Positions 24,382 through 33,456 of a stretch of 64,000 nt of DNA are shown piece by piece. The translations under genes and the position numbers were made by a program. Source of the stretch: Streptomyces gelaticus (GTDB taxonomy: Bacteria > Actinomycetota > Actinomycetes > Streptomycetales > Streptomycetaceae); contig NZ_BMTF01000015.1 in NCBI RefSeq assembly GCF_014649535.1, forward strand, positions 56,230-120,229, written 5' to 3'. How positions within the stretch are numbered: the first letter of the stretch is position 1; every line of letters begins with the position of its first letter. The notes under the pieces are model-generated. The model was not told the origin of the DNA. It did no database searches and saw only the letters and a program-made list of their open reading frames with translations.

Positions 24382-24891
24382 CTACTGGTCGTGACCTCGG
24401 CCGGGGTCCTGGCCCGGGGTATCGCCCGCCGGGCCGCCGCGCTGCGAGACGAGAGCGTCGCGGATCTCCTTCAGTACCTCCAGCTCGCTCACCTCCAGCG
24501 TCTCCTGCACCTCCTCCTTCGCGGCCTGCATCGCAGCCCGCTTGGCGAGGTACTTGGCCATGGGCAGGACCATCAGGAAGTAGACGACGGCGGCCGTGAT
24601 CAGGAAGCTGAGGGTGGCGCTGAGCACCGAACCCCACAGGATCCGGATGCCCTCGATCGCCTCGCCCGTCTTCGGGTCCGTGACGCAGGGGCCCTTGAGG
24701 CAGGAGCTGTAACCCTCCGGGTCCTTGGTGCCGAACGCACCGACCAGCGGGTTGATGACTCCCTTGACGATCGAGTTCACGATCTGGGTGAACGCCGCGC
24801 CGATGACGACGGCGACCGCCAGATCGATGACATTGCCGCGCATCAGGAAGGCTTTGAACCCTTCCAGCAGACTGACCTTCTTCTCGCTCAC
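24382..24891 (-). CDS. mscL: large-conductance mechanosensitive channel MscL
   Basis: The protein has 169 residues. The N-terminal amphipathic helix and TM1 read LLEGFKAFLMRGNVIDLAVAVVIGAAF, closely matching the MscL consensus ([23 protein letters not shown]). TM2 is LSFLITAAVVYFLMVLPMAKY, followed by a charged cytoplasmic helix (KRAAMQAAKEEVQETLEVSE). The periplasmic loop contains two Cys (SSCLKGPC), as in other streptomycetes. It releases osmolytes on hypo-osmotic shock. GTG at 24891 is preferred (GGAAGG upstream, and the family begins SEKK); an ATG at 24918 is also in frame. Confidence 0.93.
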   Translation of the reverse strand: MSEKKVSLLEGFKAFLMRGNVIDLAVAVVIGAAFTQIVNSIVKGVINPLVGAFGTKDPEGYSSCLKGPCVTDPKTGEAIEGIRILWGSVLSATLSFLITAAVVYFLMVLPMAKYLAKRAAMQAAKEEVQETLEVSELEVLKEIRDALVSQRGGPAGDTPGQDPGRGHDQ

Positions 24892-25014
24892 GGACGAGCC
24901 TTCCTCCGCGTGTGCCATAGGCGGAGCAAACTCCTCGGCAACTTACGGCAGTACGCATGAAAACCACCCAATCCGAGGGTGTGGAAAGGTGACTTGACCG
25001 ATCTTTCGTACGAA

Positions 25015-25659
25015 TCAGCACAGGGTCACCGCCAACGGGGACGAGATGCCCGCACCGGCCAGGGCCGTGGCCGTGTCCCGGGGGACGGACAGCACGATCA
25101 GCGCACCGTCCTGGCCGGAACCCTCTGCCGGGGTCTGCGGCACCTCCGCCACCCGCGCACCCCTCGCCAGCACCCGGGCCCGAGCTCCGGCGCCGCCTCC
25201 GCCCTCCCCGGCGGCGATCACGTCGACATGATCGCCCGGCCGCAATAAGCGCACCGCCCCCGCATCCGCGATCCGGACCGGAGCGGACACCGGACGGGCC
25301 GTGCGCCGGTCCCGCGACGGTGCCGGGCCTGCCTCACCCCCTGCCCCCGCCCCGTACGCGGCGTCACCGCCCGCGCCCGCGCCGCCACTGCCCAGCCCCG
25401 TGGCAGCGAGCGCGGCAGCCGTCAGGGCCAGCCCGGCGGCCAGGGCACGACGCTGCCGCCACAACGCCCTCCGTAGCCGGCGCCCACCGCCCCCACGCAC
25501 CCGCAAGGGTTCGAACGCGGGCACCCCACAGGGCGAAGGCGCCGGTGAGGCGGACGGCAACAGCGATGACGCGGGGGAGTGCGAGGGCGACGGCGAGGAC
25601 GCGGACGACGAAATCGCAGACGACGCGGACGACGCGGACGACACGGACGACGGGAACAT
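25015..25659 (-). CDS. SAF-domain (CpaB/RcpC-like) protein
   Basis: The protein has 214 residues. The first ~45 are a Ser-rich low-complexity tract encoded by degenerate GACGACGCG-like repeats. A basic segment and a TM (RRALAAGLALTAAALAATGLG) follow, then a SAF-like domain with ARPVSAPVRIADAGAVRLLRPGDHVDVIAAGE and a final strand LIVLSVPRDTATALAGAGISSPLAVTLC. CpaB/RcpC proteins take part in Flp pilus assembly, but no other pilus gene is nearby, so that role is uncertain. The ATG at 25659 follows AGGTGG. Confidence 0.7.
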   Translation of the reverse strand: MFPSSVSSASSASSAISSSASSPSPSHSPASSLLPSASPAPSPCGVPAFEPLRVRGGGGRRLRRALWRQRRALAAGLALTAAALAATGLGSGGAGAGGDAAYGAGAGGEAGPAPSRDRRTARPVSAPVRIADAGAVRLLRPGDHVDVIAAGEGGGGAGARARVLARGARVAEVPQTPAEGSGQDGALIVLSVPRDTATALAGAGISSPLAVTLC

Positions 25660-25774
25660 GGTCGACACCACCTGACATGAGGAGTTCCGGGCGAACACCC
25701 CTCACGATCCACCGTCCGCGAGATTCCCGCCGAAGCCTGTGGACGGCCCCAATGTTGTGGACAACTCCGTCACT

Positions 25775-25879
25775 CACACACGCCGCAGCCGTCACCCACC
25801 CGCATCGTCGGGCAGCCGTGACCCACACACGCCGCAGCCGTTCCCCTCCGCGTCGCTACGCAGCCGTTCCCCTCCGCGT
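25775..25879. repeat. cluster of short direct repeats containing GCAGCCGT
   Basis: An 18-nt unit occurs at 25775-25792 and 25824-25841. A 21-nt unit occurs at 25833-25853 and 25859-25879 with a 26-nt period. GCAGCCGT also occurs near 25812. It lies in the gap between the SAF and MTA phosphorylase genes. Confidence 0.75.
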
Positions 25880-25900
25880 GGCTAAGCTGCCGCTCCCTCG

Positions 25901-26734
25901 CTAAGGCAGCTCGATCCCTGTTTCGAGACCGTCCAGCGCGTGCGAGCACGGGCAGTCCCGGTCCTCCTCCGCCGGCAGTGCGGCCACCACGTCGAAGAGC
26001 ACCGAGCGCAGCCGGTCCACATTGGCCGCGAACACCTTCAGCACCTCCCCGTGCGAGACGCCCTCGCCGGCCTCCGCGCCCGCGTCCAGGTCCGTCACCA
26101 GGGTCGTCGTCGTGTAGCAGAGGCCCAGTTCACGGGCGAGGACGGCCTCCGGGTGACCGGTCATCCCGACCACCGACCACCCCATCGCCGCATGCCAGCG
26201 CGACTCCGCCCGGGTCGAGAAGCGCGGCCCCTCGACGACCACCAGTGTCCCGCCGTCCACCGGGTCCCAGTTCTTCGCCCGCGCCGCCGCCAGCGCGGCC
26301 CTGCGCCCCGTGGGGCAGTACGGATCGGCGAAGCCCAGGTGCAGGACGTTCGGCTCCGCCCCGTCGGCCCGCACCTCCCCGTCGTAGTACGTCTGCGTCC
26401 GGGTCTTGGTGCGGTCCACCAGCTGGTCGGGCACGAGCAGGGTGCCCGGCCCGTACTCCGGGCGCAGGCCGCCCACCGCGCACGGGCCGAGCACCTGACG
26501 TACGCCGACGGAACGCAGCGCCCACATGTTGGCCCGGTAGTTGATGAGGTGCGGCGGCAGGTGGTGGCCGCGTCCGTGGCGGGGGAGGAAGGCGACCCGG
26601 CGACCGCCGACCTCGCCGAGGAAGAGGGAGTCGCTCGGCCGTCCGTACGGGGTGTCCACACGCACCTCCGTGACGTCCTCCAGGAAGGAGTACAAGCCCG
26701 AGCCGCCGATGACACCGATCTCTGCGTTCGCCAT
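25901..26734 (-). CDS. mtnP: S-methyl-5'-thioadenosine phosphorylase
   Basis: The 277-residue enzyme cleaves methylthioadenosine with phosphate in methionine salvage and polyamine metabolism. The phosphate loop GVIGGSGLY (8-16) is at the N-terminus. FLPRHGRGHHLPPHLINYRANMWAL is the family signature, and VVVEGPRFSTRAESRWH and GMTGHPEAVLARELGLCY contact the purine and ribose. Length and motifs are complete. The ATG at 26734 lacks a strong ribosome binding site. It lies downstream of the FmdB gene across a terminator, so it is probably transcribed alone. Confidence 0.92.
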   Translation of the reverse strand: MANAEIGVIGGSGLYSFLEDVTEVRVDTPYGRPSDSLFLGEVGGRRVAFLPRHGRGHHLPPHLINYRANMWALRSVGVRQVLGPCAVGGLRPEYGPGTLLVPDQLVDRTKTRTQTYYDGEVRADGAEPNVLHLGFADPYCPTGRRAALAAARAKNWDPVDGGTLVVVEGPRFSTRAESRWHAAMGWSVVGMTGHPEAVLARELGLCYTTTTLVTDLDAGAEAGEGVSHGEVLKVFAANVDRLRSVLFDVVAALPAEEDRDCPCSHALDGLETGIELP

Positions 26735-26762
26735 GCGATCACAGTAGCGGCGCGCGAAAACG

Positions 26763-26799
26763 CCGGGAGCCCCGTCGAACGGATCGACGGGGCTCCCGG
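26763..26799 (-). terminator. hairpin terminator after the FmdB gene
   Basis: Perfect 16-bp arms (26763-26778 and 26784-26799) with a 5-nt loop lie just downstream of the FmdB stop. Confidence 0.82.
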
Positions 26800-26823
26800 T
26801 GGAAGTGCTGTGCCGTGTGCGGC

Positions 26824-27174
26824 TCAGGCGGCCGAAGTGCTGCTCTTCGAGGCCGAGGAGGGGGCCGAGGACGACTTCGAGTCGGATCCCGTCGAAGCCG
26901 AAGCCGAAGCCGAAGCCGAGGACGACGAGGAGTCGGACGACGAAGCGGAACCGGACGCCTTCGCCGAGGATGAAGCCGGCGTGCTGCTCGACGAGGAGCC
27001 GCGGCTGTCGTTCCGGTAGAAACCGGAACCCTTGAAGACGATGCCGACCGCCGAGAACACCTTCTTCAGGCGTCCGTCGCAGCTCGGGCACACGGTGAGG
27101 GCGTCATCGGTGAACTTCTGCACCGCCTCGAGGCCCTCGCCACATTCGGTGCACTGGTACTGATAGGTCGGCAC
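26824..27174 (-). CDS. FmdB-family zinc-ribbon protein
   Basis: The protein has 116 residues. The N-terminal zinc ribbon uses Cys8, Cys11, Cys29 and Cys32 (YQCTECGEG and VCPSCDGRLKK), followed by FSAVGIVFKGSGFYRND, the usual FmdB sequence. The C-terminal ~60 residues are a Ser/Ala/Asp low-complexity tail, including a Ser-Ala dipeptide run encoded by a GAAGCC-type hexamer repeat. The family is a putative regulator; function is not established. GGAGGAGCAAG precedes the ATG. Confidence 0.9.
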   Translation of the reverse strand: MPTYQYQCTECGEGLEAVQKFTDDALTVCPSCDGRLKKVFSAVGIVFKGSGFYRNDSRGSSSSSTPASSSAKASGSASSSDSSSSSASASASASTGSDSKSSSAPSSASKSSTSAA

Positions 27175-27240
27175 TTGCTCCTCCTGGCACTCTGACTCGA
27201 TGAGTGCTAACGACGCTCCATACTGACGTATTCCGCTGCA

Positions 27241-28524
27241 TCAGTCCACCGTGACCGGCTTCCGGTGACCGACACCACGCGCAACGGTCCGTCCCGACGC
27301 GGTGGGTGCGAGCCTCGAACGGAGCCCCACCAGGGTGATCAGGGCCAGTACGGTCCCCACCAGCGGCACCAGGAATCCGGTGCCGGCTCCGTGGGCGTCC
27401 GCGAGCCGTCCGGCGACCGTCACCGCCGCCGCCTGGCCGAGCGCGACCGAGCCCGTCAGCCAGGTGAACGCCTCGGTCCGCGCGGACCCCGGCACCAGGG
27501 CCTCGACCAGTGTGTAGCCGCTGATCAGGGCCGGAGCGATGGAGAGGCCGACCAGGAGTCCGAGCCCGGCCAGCTGGGGCACCGAGTGCACCGCCCACAG
27601 CCCGGACGCGGTCAGGGTCAGTGCCGCGTACCCGACGATCAGCCGCCGTCGCGGCCCGCTCTTCCAGGCGATGGCACCGCAGGCGATCCCGGCGAGCATG
27701 TTGCCGGCCGCGAAGACGCCGTACAGCAGGCCATTGGCTCCCGGGTGGCCGATCTCCTCGGCGAAGGCGGTCAGCGAGACCTGCATGCCGCCGAAGACCG
27801 CCCCGATCCCGAGGAAGGCCACCGCGAGCACCCGTACGCCCGGTACGGACAGGGCGGAGGCGTGCCGCCGGGAGGTGCCGGAGGCGGCGTTGCGCACCAC
27901 GGGCTGGGTGCGGTGCTGCGCGGCGAAGAGGAGCCCGCCGGCCAGGGTCAGTGCGGCCTCCGTGATCAGACCGGCCGCCGGGTGGACCCCCGTGCACAGT
28001 GCGGTGGCGAGCACCGGGCCGATGACGAAGGTGAACTCGTCCGTCACCGATTCGAAGGCGGCCGCGGTGGCCAGCAGCGGCGAGGCCTCGCGGTCCGGTG
28101 CCGCGCCGAGCGCGGCCGCCCAGCGGGCCCGCACCATCGGCCCGATCTGCGGGACGGACGCACCCGTCGGCACGGCCGCCACGAACAGCGCCCACAGAGG
28201 CGCGTCCGCCAGCGCGAGCGCCGTCAGCACCGATACGGAGGCGGCGTGCACCAGGACCCCGGGCAGCAGCACGGCACGCTGGCCGAAGCGGTCGGCGAGC
28301 TTGCCGGTCTGCGGTGCGAACAGGGCCATGGAGACACCGGTCACGGCGGCGACGGCGCCCGCGCTGCCGTACGAACCGGTGGTGTGCTGGACCAGGAGCA
28401 CGATGCCGATGGTCAGCATCGCGAAGGGTTGCCGTGCGGCGAAGCCCGGCAGGAGAAATGTCCACGCACCCGGGGTGCGCAGCAACTGCCCGTAACCCGG
28501 GCGGTCGGTGACCGTGGACGCCAC
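27241..28524 (-). CDS. MFS transporter
   Basis: This 427-residue protein has about 12 TM segments. The motif A-like loop GKLADRFGQRAVLLPG follows TM2, and a second-half counterpart is CGAIAWKSGPRRRLIVGY. SYGSAGAVAAVTGVSMALFAPQTG is in TM2. The substrate is unknown. It is not DHA2-type (12 rather than 14 TMs). No adjacent regulator is seen. Confidence 0.87.
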   Translation of the reverse strand: MASTVTDRPGYGQLLRTPGAWTFLLPGFAARQPFAMLTIGIVLLVQHTTGSYGSAGAVAAVTGVSMALFAPQTGKLADRFGQRAVLLPGVLVHAASVSVLTALALADAPLWALFVAAVPTGASVPQIGPMVRARWAAALGAAPDREASPLLATAAAFESVTDEFTFVIGPVLATALCTGVHPAAGLITEAALTLAGGLLFAAQHRTQPVVRNAASGTSRRHASALSVPGVRVLAVAFLGIGAVFGGMQVSLTAFAEEIGHPGANGLLYGVFAAGNMLAGIACGAIAWKSGPRRRLIVGYAALTLTASGLWAVHSVPQLAGLGLLVGLSIAPALISGYTLVEALVPGSARTEAFTWLTGSVALGQAAAVTVAGRLADAHGAGTGFLVPLVGTVLALITLVGLRSRLAPTASGRTVARGVGHRKPVTVD

Positions 28525-28859
28525 GGTCCTTGCCTTTCTGCCGCCTGGTGGCCGGGCTCCCGCGGGCGGCCCGCACCGGTGGTGCGGGCCCGTTCGTGCG
28601 GGGCTGCCGAGAGCTGTCCTCTTCGCGCGGGACTGCGGTAGATGCCGGGCGCTCAGCAGAGGCGGAGGACGCCACGACCGCCATACGGTCGCGCCAGCTC
28701 TGCGTCAGGCAGAGTTGGTCGTTCTGATTGGTCGATCGGGTCGACCGACCCCGTGATCGGGGGCGATCGATGCCTTCATGCTACAGGCAGGGATCCTCGC
28801 GCACCTGTGATTGTGTGCGAGGACTCCCCGTGGGACCTGCGGCCACAAGGGCTGCGCCC
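28525..28859. other. 335-bp intergenic region
   Basis: This lies between the MFS start and the antiporter stop. It probably holds the MFS promoter, although no clear -35/-10 pair is evident on the minus strand. A hairpin (CCTCGCGCAC / GTGTGCGAGG, 28795-28822) is the likely antiporter terminator. Confidence 0.45.
28795..28822 (-). terminator. hairpin terminator candidate of the antiporter gene
   Basis: Ten-bp arms with one G-U pair and an 8-nt loop lie about 40 nt downstream of the antiporter stop. Confidence 0.55.
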
Positions 28860-30473
28860 TCAGTGGCGCGTCTTCGGTCCGCCGGTCTTCCCCAGCCGCT
28901 TCACGGCCTTCAGCGCATGTGTCACGTCGTGCACCACATCGTGCCCCGTACGGGGCCCCGCGGGGCCCTCGCCGCCGCTTCTGCCACCGGACGCCAGCCA
29001 GCCCGCGAGCTTGCCGTTCTCGCCGACCGCGCGCAGCCGTTCCTCCGCCGCGTCGCGCACCGGATCGGTGGCGACCACCAGCAGCTCGTCGCCGCGCCGG
29101 AGCACGGTCGAGGGGGCCGGTACGAAGCTCTTGCCGTCCCGTACGACGAGGGTGACGGCGGCTCCGGCGGGCAGCCGCAGCTCCCCGACCTCCACGCCGT
29201 GCATCTTCGAGCGGCCCGGGATCGCCACCGACAGCAGATGGCCGCGCAGCCGCTCCAGCGGTGCCGACTCGATGCCCAGGTCGGCGGCCTCGGCCGGATC
29301 TTCGGCGATCTTCAGGGCCTTCGCCACCCAGGGCAGTGTCGGCCCCTGGATGAGGGTGTAGACGATCACCAGGACGAAGACGATGTTGAAGACGCGGGTG
29401 GAGCCCTCGACCCCGGCGACCATCGGGATGGTCGCCAGGATGATGGGCACGGCGCCGCGCAGACCCGCCCAGGACATCAGGGCCTTCTCCTGCCACGGCA
29501 GCCGGAACGGCGCCAGCGAGATGAAGACCTCCAGCGGACGCGCCACCACGGTCAGCACCAGGCCCACCACGACCGCGGGCCAGAAGTCGTCGAGCAGGTC
29601 GTGCGGGGTGACCAGGAGCCCGAGCAGCACGAACATGCCGATCTGGGCCAGCCAGCCGAGCCCGTCGGCGAAGCCGCGGGTGGCGGGCCAGTGCGGCAGC
29701 TTGGCGTTGCCGAGGATCATCGCGGCCAGGTACACGGCGAGGAATCCGCTGCCGTGGACCAGGGCGCCCGCCGCGTACGCGGACACCGCGATGGCCATCA
29801 CGGCGATCGGGTAGAGGCCGGAGGCGGGCAGCGCCACACGGCGCAGTCCGTACGAGCCGAGCCAGCCGACGGCGATGCCCATGGCCGCACCGATGGCGAG
29901 CTCCAGGGCTATCTCACCGATCAGTACGTACCAGCTCTCCACCGATCCCGTGGTCGAGAAGGCGACCACGAGGATCACCACGGGGGCGTCGTTGAAGCCG
30001 GACTCGGCCTCCAGCACGCCGGTGATCCGGGCGGGCAGCGGCACCTTGCGCAGTACGGAGAAGACCGCGGCGGCGTCCGTCGACGAGACGACCGCACCGA
30101 TGATCAGAGCCTGCCGCCAGTCCAGGCCGACCAGGTAGTGCGCCCCGGCCGCCGTGACGCCCACGCTCACCGCGACACCGACCAGCGAGAGCATCACCGC
30201 GGCGGGCAGCGCCGGTCTGATCTCTTTCCACTTCGTGCCCAGGCCGCCCTCGGCGAGGATCACGACCAGTGCGGCATAGCCGATGACCTGGGTCAGTTCG
30301 GCGTTGTTGAACTTGATGTCGAAGATGCCGTCCTGCCCCATGGCGATCCCGATGCCGAGATACAGGAGCAGGCTGGGGAGCCCGCTGCGGGACGAGACGC
30401 GTACCGCCACCACCGCGACGAGCAGTACGAGCGAGCAGACGAGCAGGAGTTCGTTGAGCGTGTGGACAGACAG
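28860..30473 (-). CDS. potassium/proton antiporter, CPA1/CvrA (NhaP2)-type, with C-terminal TrkA_C domain; apparent CTG start
   Basis: The protein has 537 residues if started at CTG 30473. About 12 TM segments make a Na+/H+-exchanger-type transport domain: SGLPSLLLYLGIGIAMG, AEGGLGTKW, the core STDAAAVFSVLR and ESGFNDAPVVILV with paired Asn-Asp, and WAGLRGAVPIILA. A cytoplasmic TrkA_C domain follows (LLSVAIPGRSKMHGVEVGELRLP and TVLRRGDELLVVATDP). The nearest conventional start (GTG 30413) would delete half of TM1 (LNELLLVCSLVLLVAVVAV). GGAAGGA lies 8 nt before CTG-TCT-GTC-CAC. No in-frame ATG/GTG/TTG lies upstream within the leader. Confidence 0.88.
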   Translation of the reverse strand: MSVHTLNELLLVCSLVLLVAVVAVRVSSRSGLPSLLLYLGIGIAMGQDGIFDIKFNNAELTQVIGYAALVVILAEGGLGTKWKEIRPALPAAVMLSLVGVAVSVGVTAAGAHYLVGLDWRQALIIGAVVSSTDAAAVFSVLRKVPLPARITGVLEAESGFNDAPVVILVVAFSTTGSVESWYVLIGEIALELAIGAAMGIAVGWLGSYGLRRVALPASGLYPIAVMAIAVSAYAAGALVHGSGFLAVYLAAMILGNAKLPHWPATRGFADGLGWLAQIGMFVLLGLLVTPHDLLDDFWPAVVVGLVLTVVARPLEVFISLAPFRLPWQEKALMSWAGLRGAVPIILATIPMVAGVEGSTRVFNIVFVLVIVYTLIQGPTLPWVAKALKIAEDPAEAADLGIESAPLERLRGHLLSVAIPGRSKMHGVEVGELRLPAGAAVTLVVRDGKSFVPAPSTVLRRGDELLVVATDPVRDAAEERLRAVGENGKLAGWLASGGRSGGEGPAGPRTGHDVVHDVTHALKAVKRLGKTGGPKTRH

Positions 30474-30705
30474 TGGCCGTTCCTTCCCCGCGTACGCCTG
30501 CCGTGTCGATCGATCTACGGCATCGGCCGATGGCGGCCGGTACTTCGTTACCTTACCTAATCTTTAACGCTTTCTTGACGCGCTCGAGCATTCGTACGAT
30601 CGCTACGCAATCCGAATCATCCCGATGCCGCGTCAGAGCCGCCCCGGCGCTGCGCCTATGGTTGCTCCTGCACTCCCAGGACCACCTGCCCCTCGAAGGA
30701 CAGCG

Positions 30706-33456
30706 ATGCCCGCCAACACAACCGCCTCTTCCGCCTCCTCCGGTGCCGCCGGTGCGAAGACCGGCAGGAAGAAGGGGCGACGTGCCCGCCTGATCGTGAT
30801 CGTTCTGGTGCTGGCGCTTGTCGCGGGTATCGGTTACGGGACGTTCTGGTCCGTATCCACCGTGCGGGCCTCGTACCCGCAGACGACCGGGTCGACGAAG
30901 CTCGACGGCCTCGACGGCAGCGTCGACGTCAAACGCGACAGTTACGGAATCCCGCAGCTGTACGCGGACTCCGACACCGATCTCTTCCGCGCCCAGGGCT
31001 TCGTCCAGGCGCAGGACCGCTTCTGGGAGATGGACGTCCGCCGCCACATGACGGCCGGCCGCCTCTCCGAGATGTTCGGCTCCGGACAGGTCGAGACGGA
31101 CTCCTTCCTGCGCACGCTGGGCTGGCACAAGGTCGCGCAGGAGGAGTACGACAACGTCCTGTCCGAGGACACCAAGAAGAACCTCCAGGCGTACGCGGAC
31201 GGCGTCAACGCCTACCTCAAGGGGCGCGACGGCAAGGACATCTCCGTCGAGTACGCGGCCCTCGGCTTCACCAACGACTACAAGCCCGCCGAGTGGACCC
31301 CGGTCGACTCGGTCGCCTGGCTCAAGGCCATGGCCTGGGACCTGCGCGGCAACATGCAGGACGAGATCGACCGCTCGCTGATGACCAGCAGGCTCGACGC
31401 GAAGCAGATCGAGGACCTCTACCCGGAGTACCCGTACGACAAGCACCGGCCGATCGTCGACCAGGGCGCGGTCTCCTCGGTCACCGGGAAGTTCGACCCG
31501 GACGCGACCCCGTCCGACACACTCGGCTCGAACACCGCGCAGGGCGCCACCGAGGGCCTGAACACCCAGCTCGCCTCGCTCGCCGACACCCTCGACCAGA
31601 TCCCGGCGCTGCTCGGCCCGAACGGCAACGGCATCGGGTCCAACTCCTGGGTGGTCTCCGGCGACTACACGACGACCGGCAAGCCGCTGCTGGCCAACGA
31701 CCCGCACCTGGCGCCGCAGCTGCCCTCGCTCTGGTACCAGATGGGTCTGCACTGCCGCGAGATCACGGCGAAGTGCCAGTACGACACCGCGGGCTACACC
31801 TTCTCCGGCATGCCCGGCGTGATAATCGGTCACAACCAGGACATCGCCTGGGGCTTCACCAACCTCGGCGCGGACGTCACCGACCTCTTCCTGGAGAAGG
31901 TCTCTGAGACCGGCTACCTGTACGACGGCAAGGTCAAGCCCTTCATCAGCCGCGAGGAGACCATCAAGGTCGCGGGCGGCAAGGACCGGACGATCACCGT
32001 CCGCGAGACCAACAACGGCCCGCTGGTCTCCGACCGCAGCAGCGAGCTGGAGAAGGTCGGCCAGAAGGCCCCCGTCACCAACGCGGCGCCGGACCGGGCC
32101 GACGGTTACGCGGTCGCCCTGAAGTGGACCGCGCTGGAGCCCGGCAAGTCCATGGACGCCGTCTTCGAGCTCAACCGGGCCAAGGACTTCACCACCTTCC
32201 GGGCGGCGGCCGCGCACTTCGAGGTTCCCTCGCAGAACCTCATCTACGCCGACACCAAGGGCCATATCGGCTACCAGGCGCCCGGGAAGATCCCGGTGCG
32301 CCTCAAGGGCGACGGCATGATGCCCAGCCCCGGCTGGTCCTCGGCGTACGGCTGGGAGAAGGAGCCGGTCCCGTTCGACGAGCTGCCCTACGAGTACGAC
32401 CCGAAGCGCGGCTACATCGTCACCGCCAACCAGGCCGTGATCGACGAGAAGAAGTACCCGCACCTGCTGACCAAGGACTGGGGCTACGGCACCCGGAGCC
32501 AGCGGATCGACGACCTCATCCAGTCGAAGATCAAGGGCGGCGGGAAGATCTCGACCGAAGACATGCAGAAGATGCAGATGGACAACACCAGCGAGATCGC
32601 CGCGCTGCTGGTGCCCGAGCTGATGAAGATCAATGTCTCGGACAAGAGCGTCCGCGAGGCGCAGAAGCTCCTGGAGGGCTGGGACTACACCCAGGAGCCC
32701 GACTCGGCCGCGGCCGCGTACTTCAACGCGGTCTGGCGCAACATCCTCAAGCTCGCCTTCGGCAACAAGCTGCCCAAGGAGCTGCGGGTCAAGGGCGAGT
32801 GCCTCAACGTGCCCCGGGCCGACAGCTCGGGCCCGGTCGACGAGCAGGACCGGCTGGTGCGCGAGTGCGGCCGGCGCGACGCGGACTCCGCCCAGCCCGA
32901 CGGCGGTGACCGCTGGTACCAGGTGGTCGCCGAGCTGATGGACGACCAGGACAGCGACTGGTGGAAGGCGCCCAGGAGCGGCCGGGACGAGCCGACCGAG
33001 AACCGCGACCAGCTCTTCGCCCGCGCCATGGAGGATGCCCGCTGGGAGCTGACCGCCAAGCTCGGCAAGGACATCACCACCTGGAGCTGGGGCCGGCTGC
33101 ACCAGCTGACCCTGAAGAACCAGACCCTCGGCACCGAGGGCCCCGGTCTGCTCCAGCGCGCCCTCAACCGCGGCCCGTGGAACCTCGGCGGCGGCGAGGC
33201 CGCGGTGAACGCCTCCGGCTGGAACGCGGCGGGCGGCTACGAGGTCGTCTGGGTCCCGTCGATGCGGATGGTGGTCAATGTGGGGGACTGGGACAAGTCC
33301 CGCTGGATCAACCTCACCGGCGCCTCCGGGCACGCATTCAGCGCGCACTACACCGATCAGACCGACAAGTGGGTCAACGGTGAACTGCTCGACTGGTCCT
33401 TCGGCACGAACGCCGTCGCCAAGTCGACCACCGACACCCTGACCCTCAAGCCCTAG
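30706..33456 (+). CDS. secreted penicillin acylase-family (Ntn) hydrolase
   Basis: The protein has 916 residues. The N-terminal membrane or signal segment (RARLIVIVLVLALVAGIGYGTF) follows a basic, Ala/Ser-rich start. The alpha subunit region contains VDVKRDSYGIPQLYADSD, DLFRAQGFVQAQDRFWEMD and RHMTAGRLSEMFG, standard family motifs. The processing site GNGIGSNSWVVSG places the beta-chain N-terminal nucleophile at about Ser312. LLANDPHLAPQLPSLWYQMGLH and GHNQDIAWGFTNLGADVTD follow. Such enzymes cleave acyl groups from amides, including beta-lactams or acyl-homoserine lactones; the substrate here is unknown. The ATG at 30706 follows AAGGA. Its stop overlaps the convergent cyclo-ligase gene by 11 nt. 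Confidence 0.92.
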   Translation: MPANTTASSASSGAAGAKTGRKKGRRARLIVIVLVLALVAGIGYGTFWSVSTVRASYPQTTGSTKLDGLDGSVDVKRDSYGIPQLYADSDTDLFRAQGFVQAQDRFWEMDVRRHMTAGRLSEMFGSGQVETDSFLRTLGWHKVAQEEYDNVLSEDTKKNLQAYADGVNAYLKGRDGKDISVEYAALGFTNDYKPAEWTPVDSVAWLKAMAWDLRGNMQDEIDRSLMTSRLDAKQIEDLYPEYPYDKHRPIVDQGAVSSVTGKFDPDATPSDTLGSNTAQGATEGLNTQLASLADTLDQIPALLGPNGNGIGSNSWVVSGDYTTTGKPLLANDPHLAPQLPSLWYQMGLHCREITAKCQYDTAGYTFSGMPGVIIGHNQDIAWGFTNLGADVTDLFLEKVSETGYLYDGKVKPFISREETIKVAGGKDRTITVRETNNGPLVSDRSSELEKVGQKAPVTNAAPDRADGYAVALKWTALEPGKSMDAVFELNRAKDFTTFRAAAAHFEVPSQNLIYADTKGHIGYQAPGKIPVRLKGDGMMPSPGWSSAYGWEKEPVPFDELPYEYDPKRGYIVTANQAVIDEKKYPHLLTKDWGYGTRSQRIDDLIQSKIKGGGKISTEDMQKMQMDNTSEIAALLVPELMKINVSDKSVREAQKLLEGWDYTQEPDSAAAAYFNAVWRNILKLAFGNKLPKELRVKGECLNVPRADSSGPVDEQDRLVRECGRRDADSAQPDGGDRWYQVVAELMDDQDSDWWKAPRSGRDEPTENRDQLFARAMEDARWELTAKLGKDITTWSWGRLHQLTLKNQTLGTEGPGLLQRALNRGPWNLGGGEAAVNASGWNAAGGYEVVWVPSMRMVVNVGDWDKSRWINLTGASGHAFSAHYTDQTDKWVNGELLDWSFGTNAVAKSTTDTLTLKP

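Noticed and set aside
30553-33348. A 931-residue minus-strand reading frame antisense to the penicillin acylase gene
   Set aside because: The plus strand encodes a complete Ntn hydrolase with all motifs; the minus translation is repetitive Leu/Val/Gly/Arg text without domain features.
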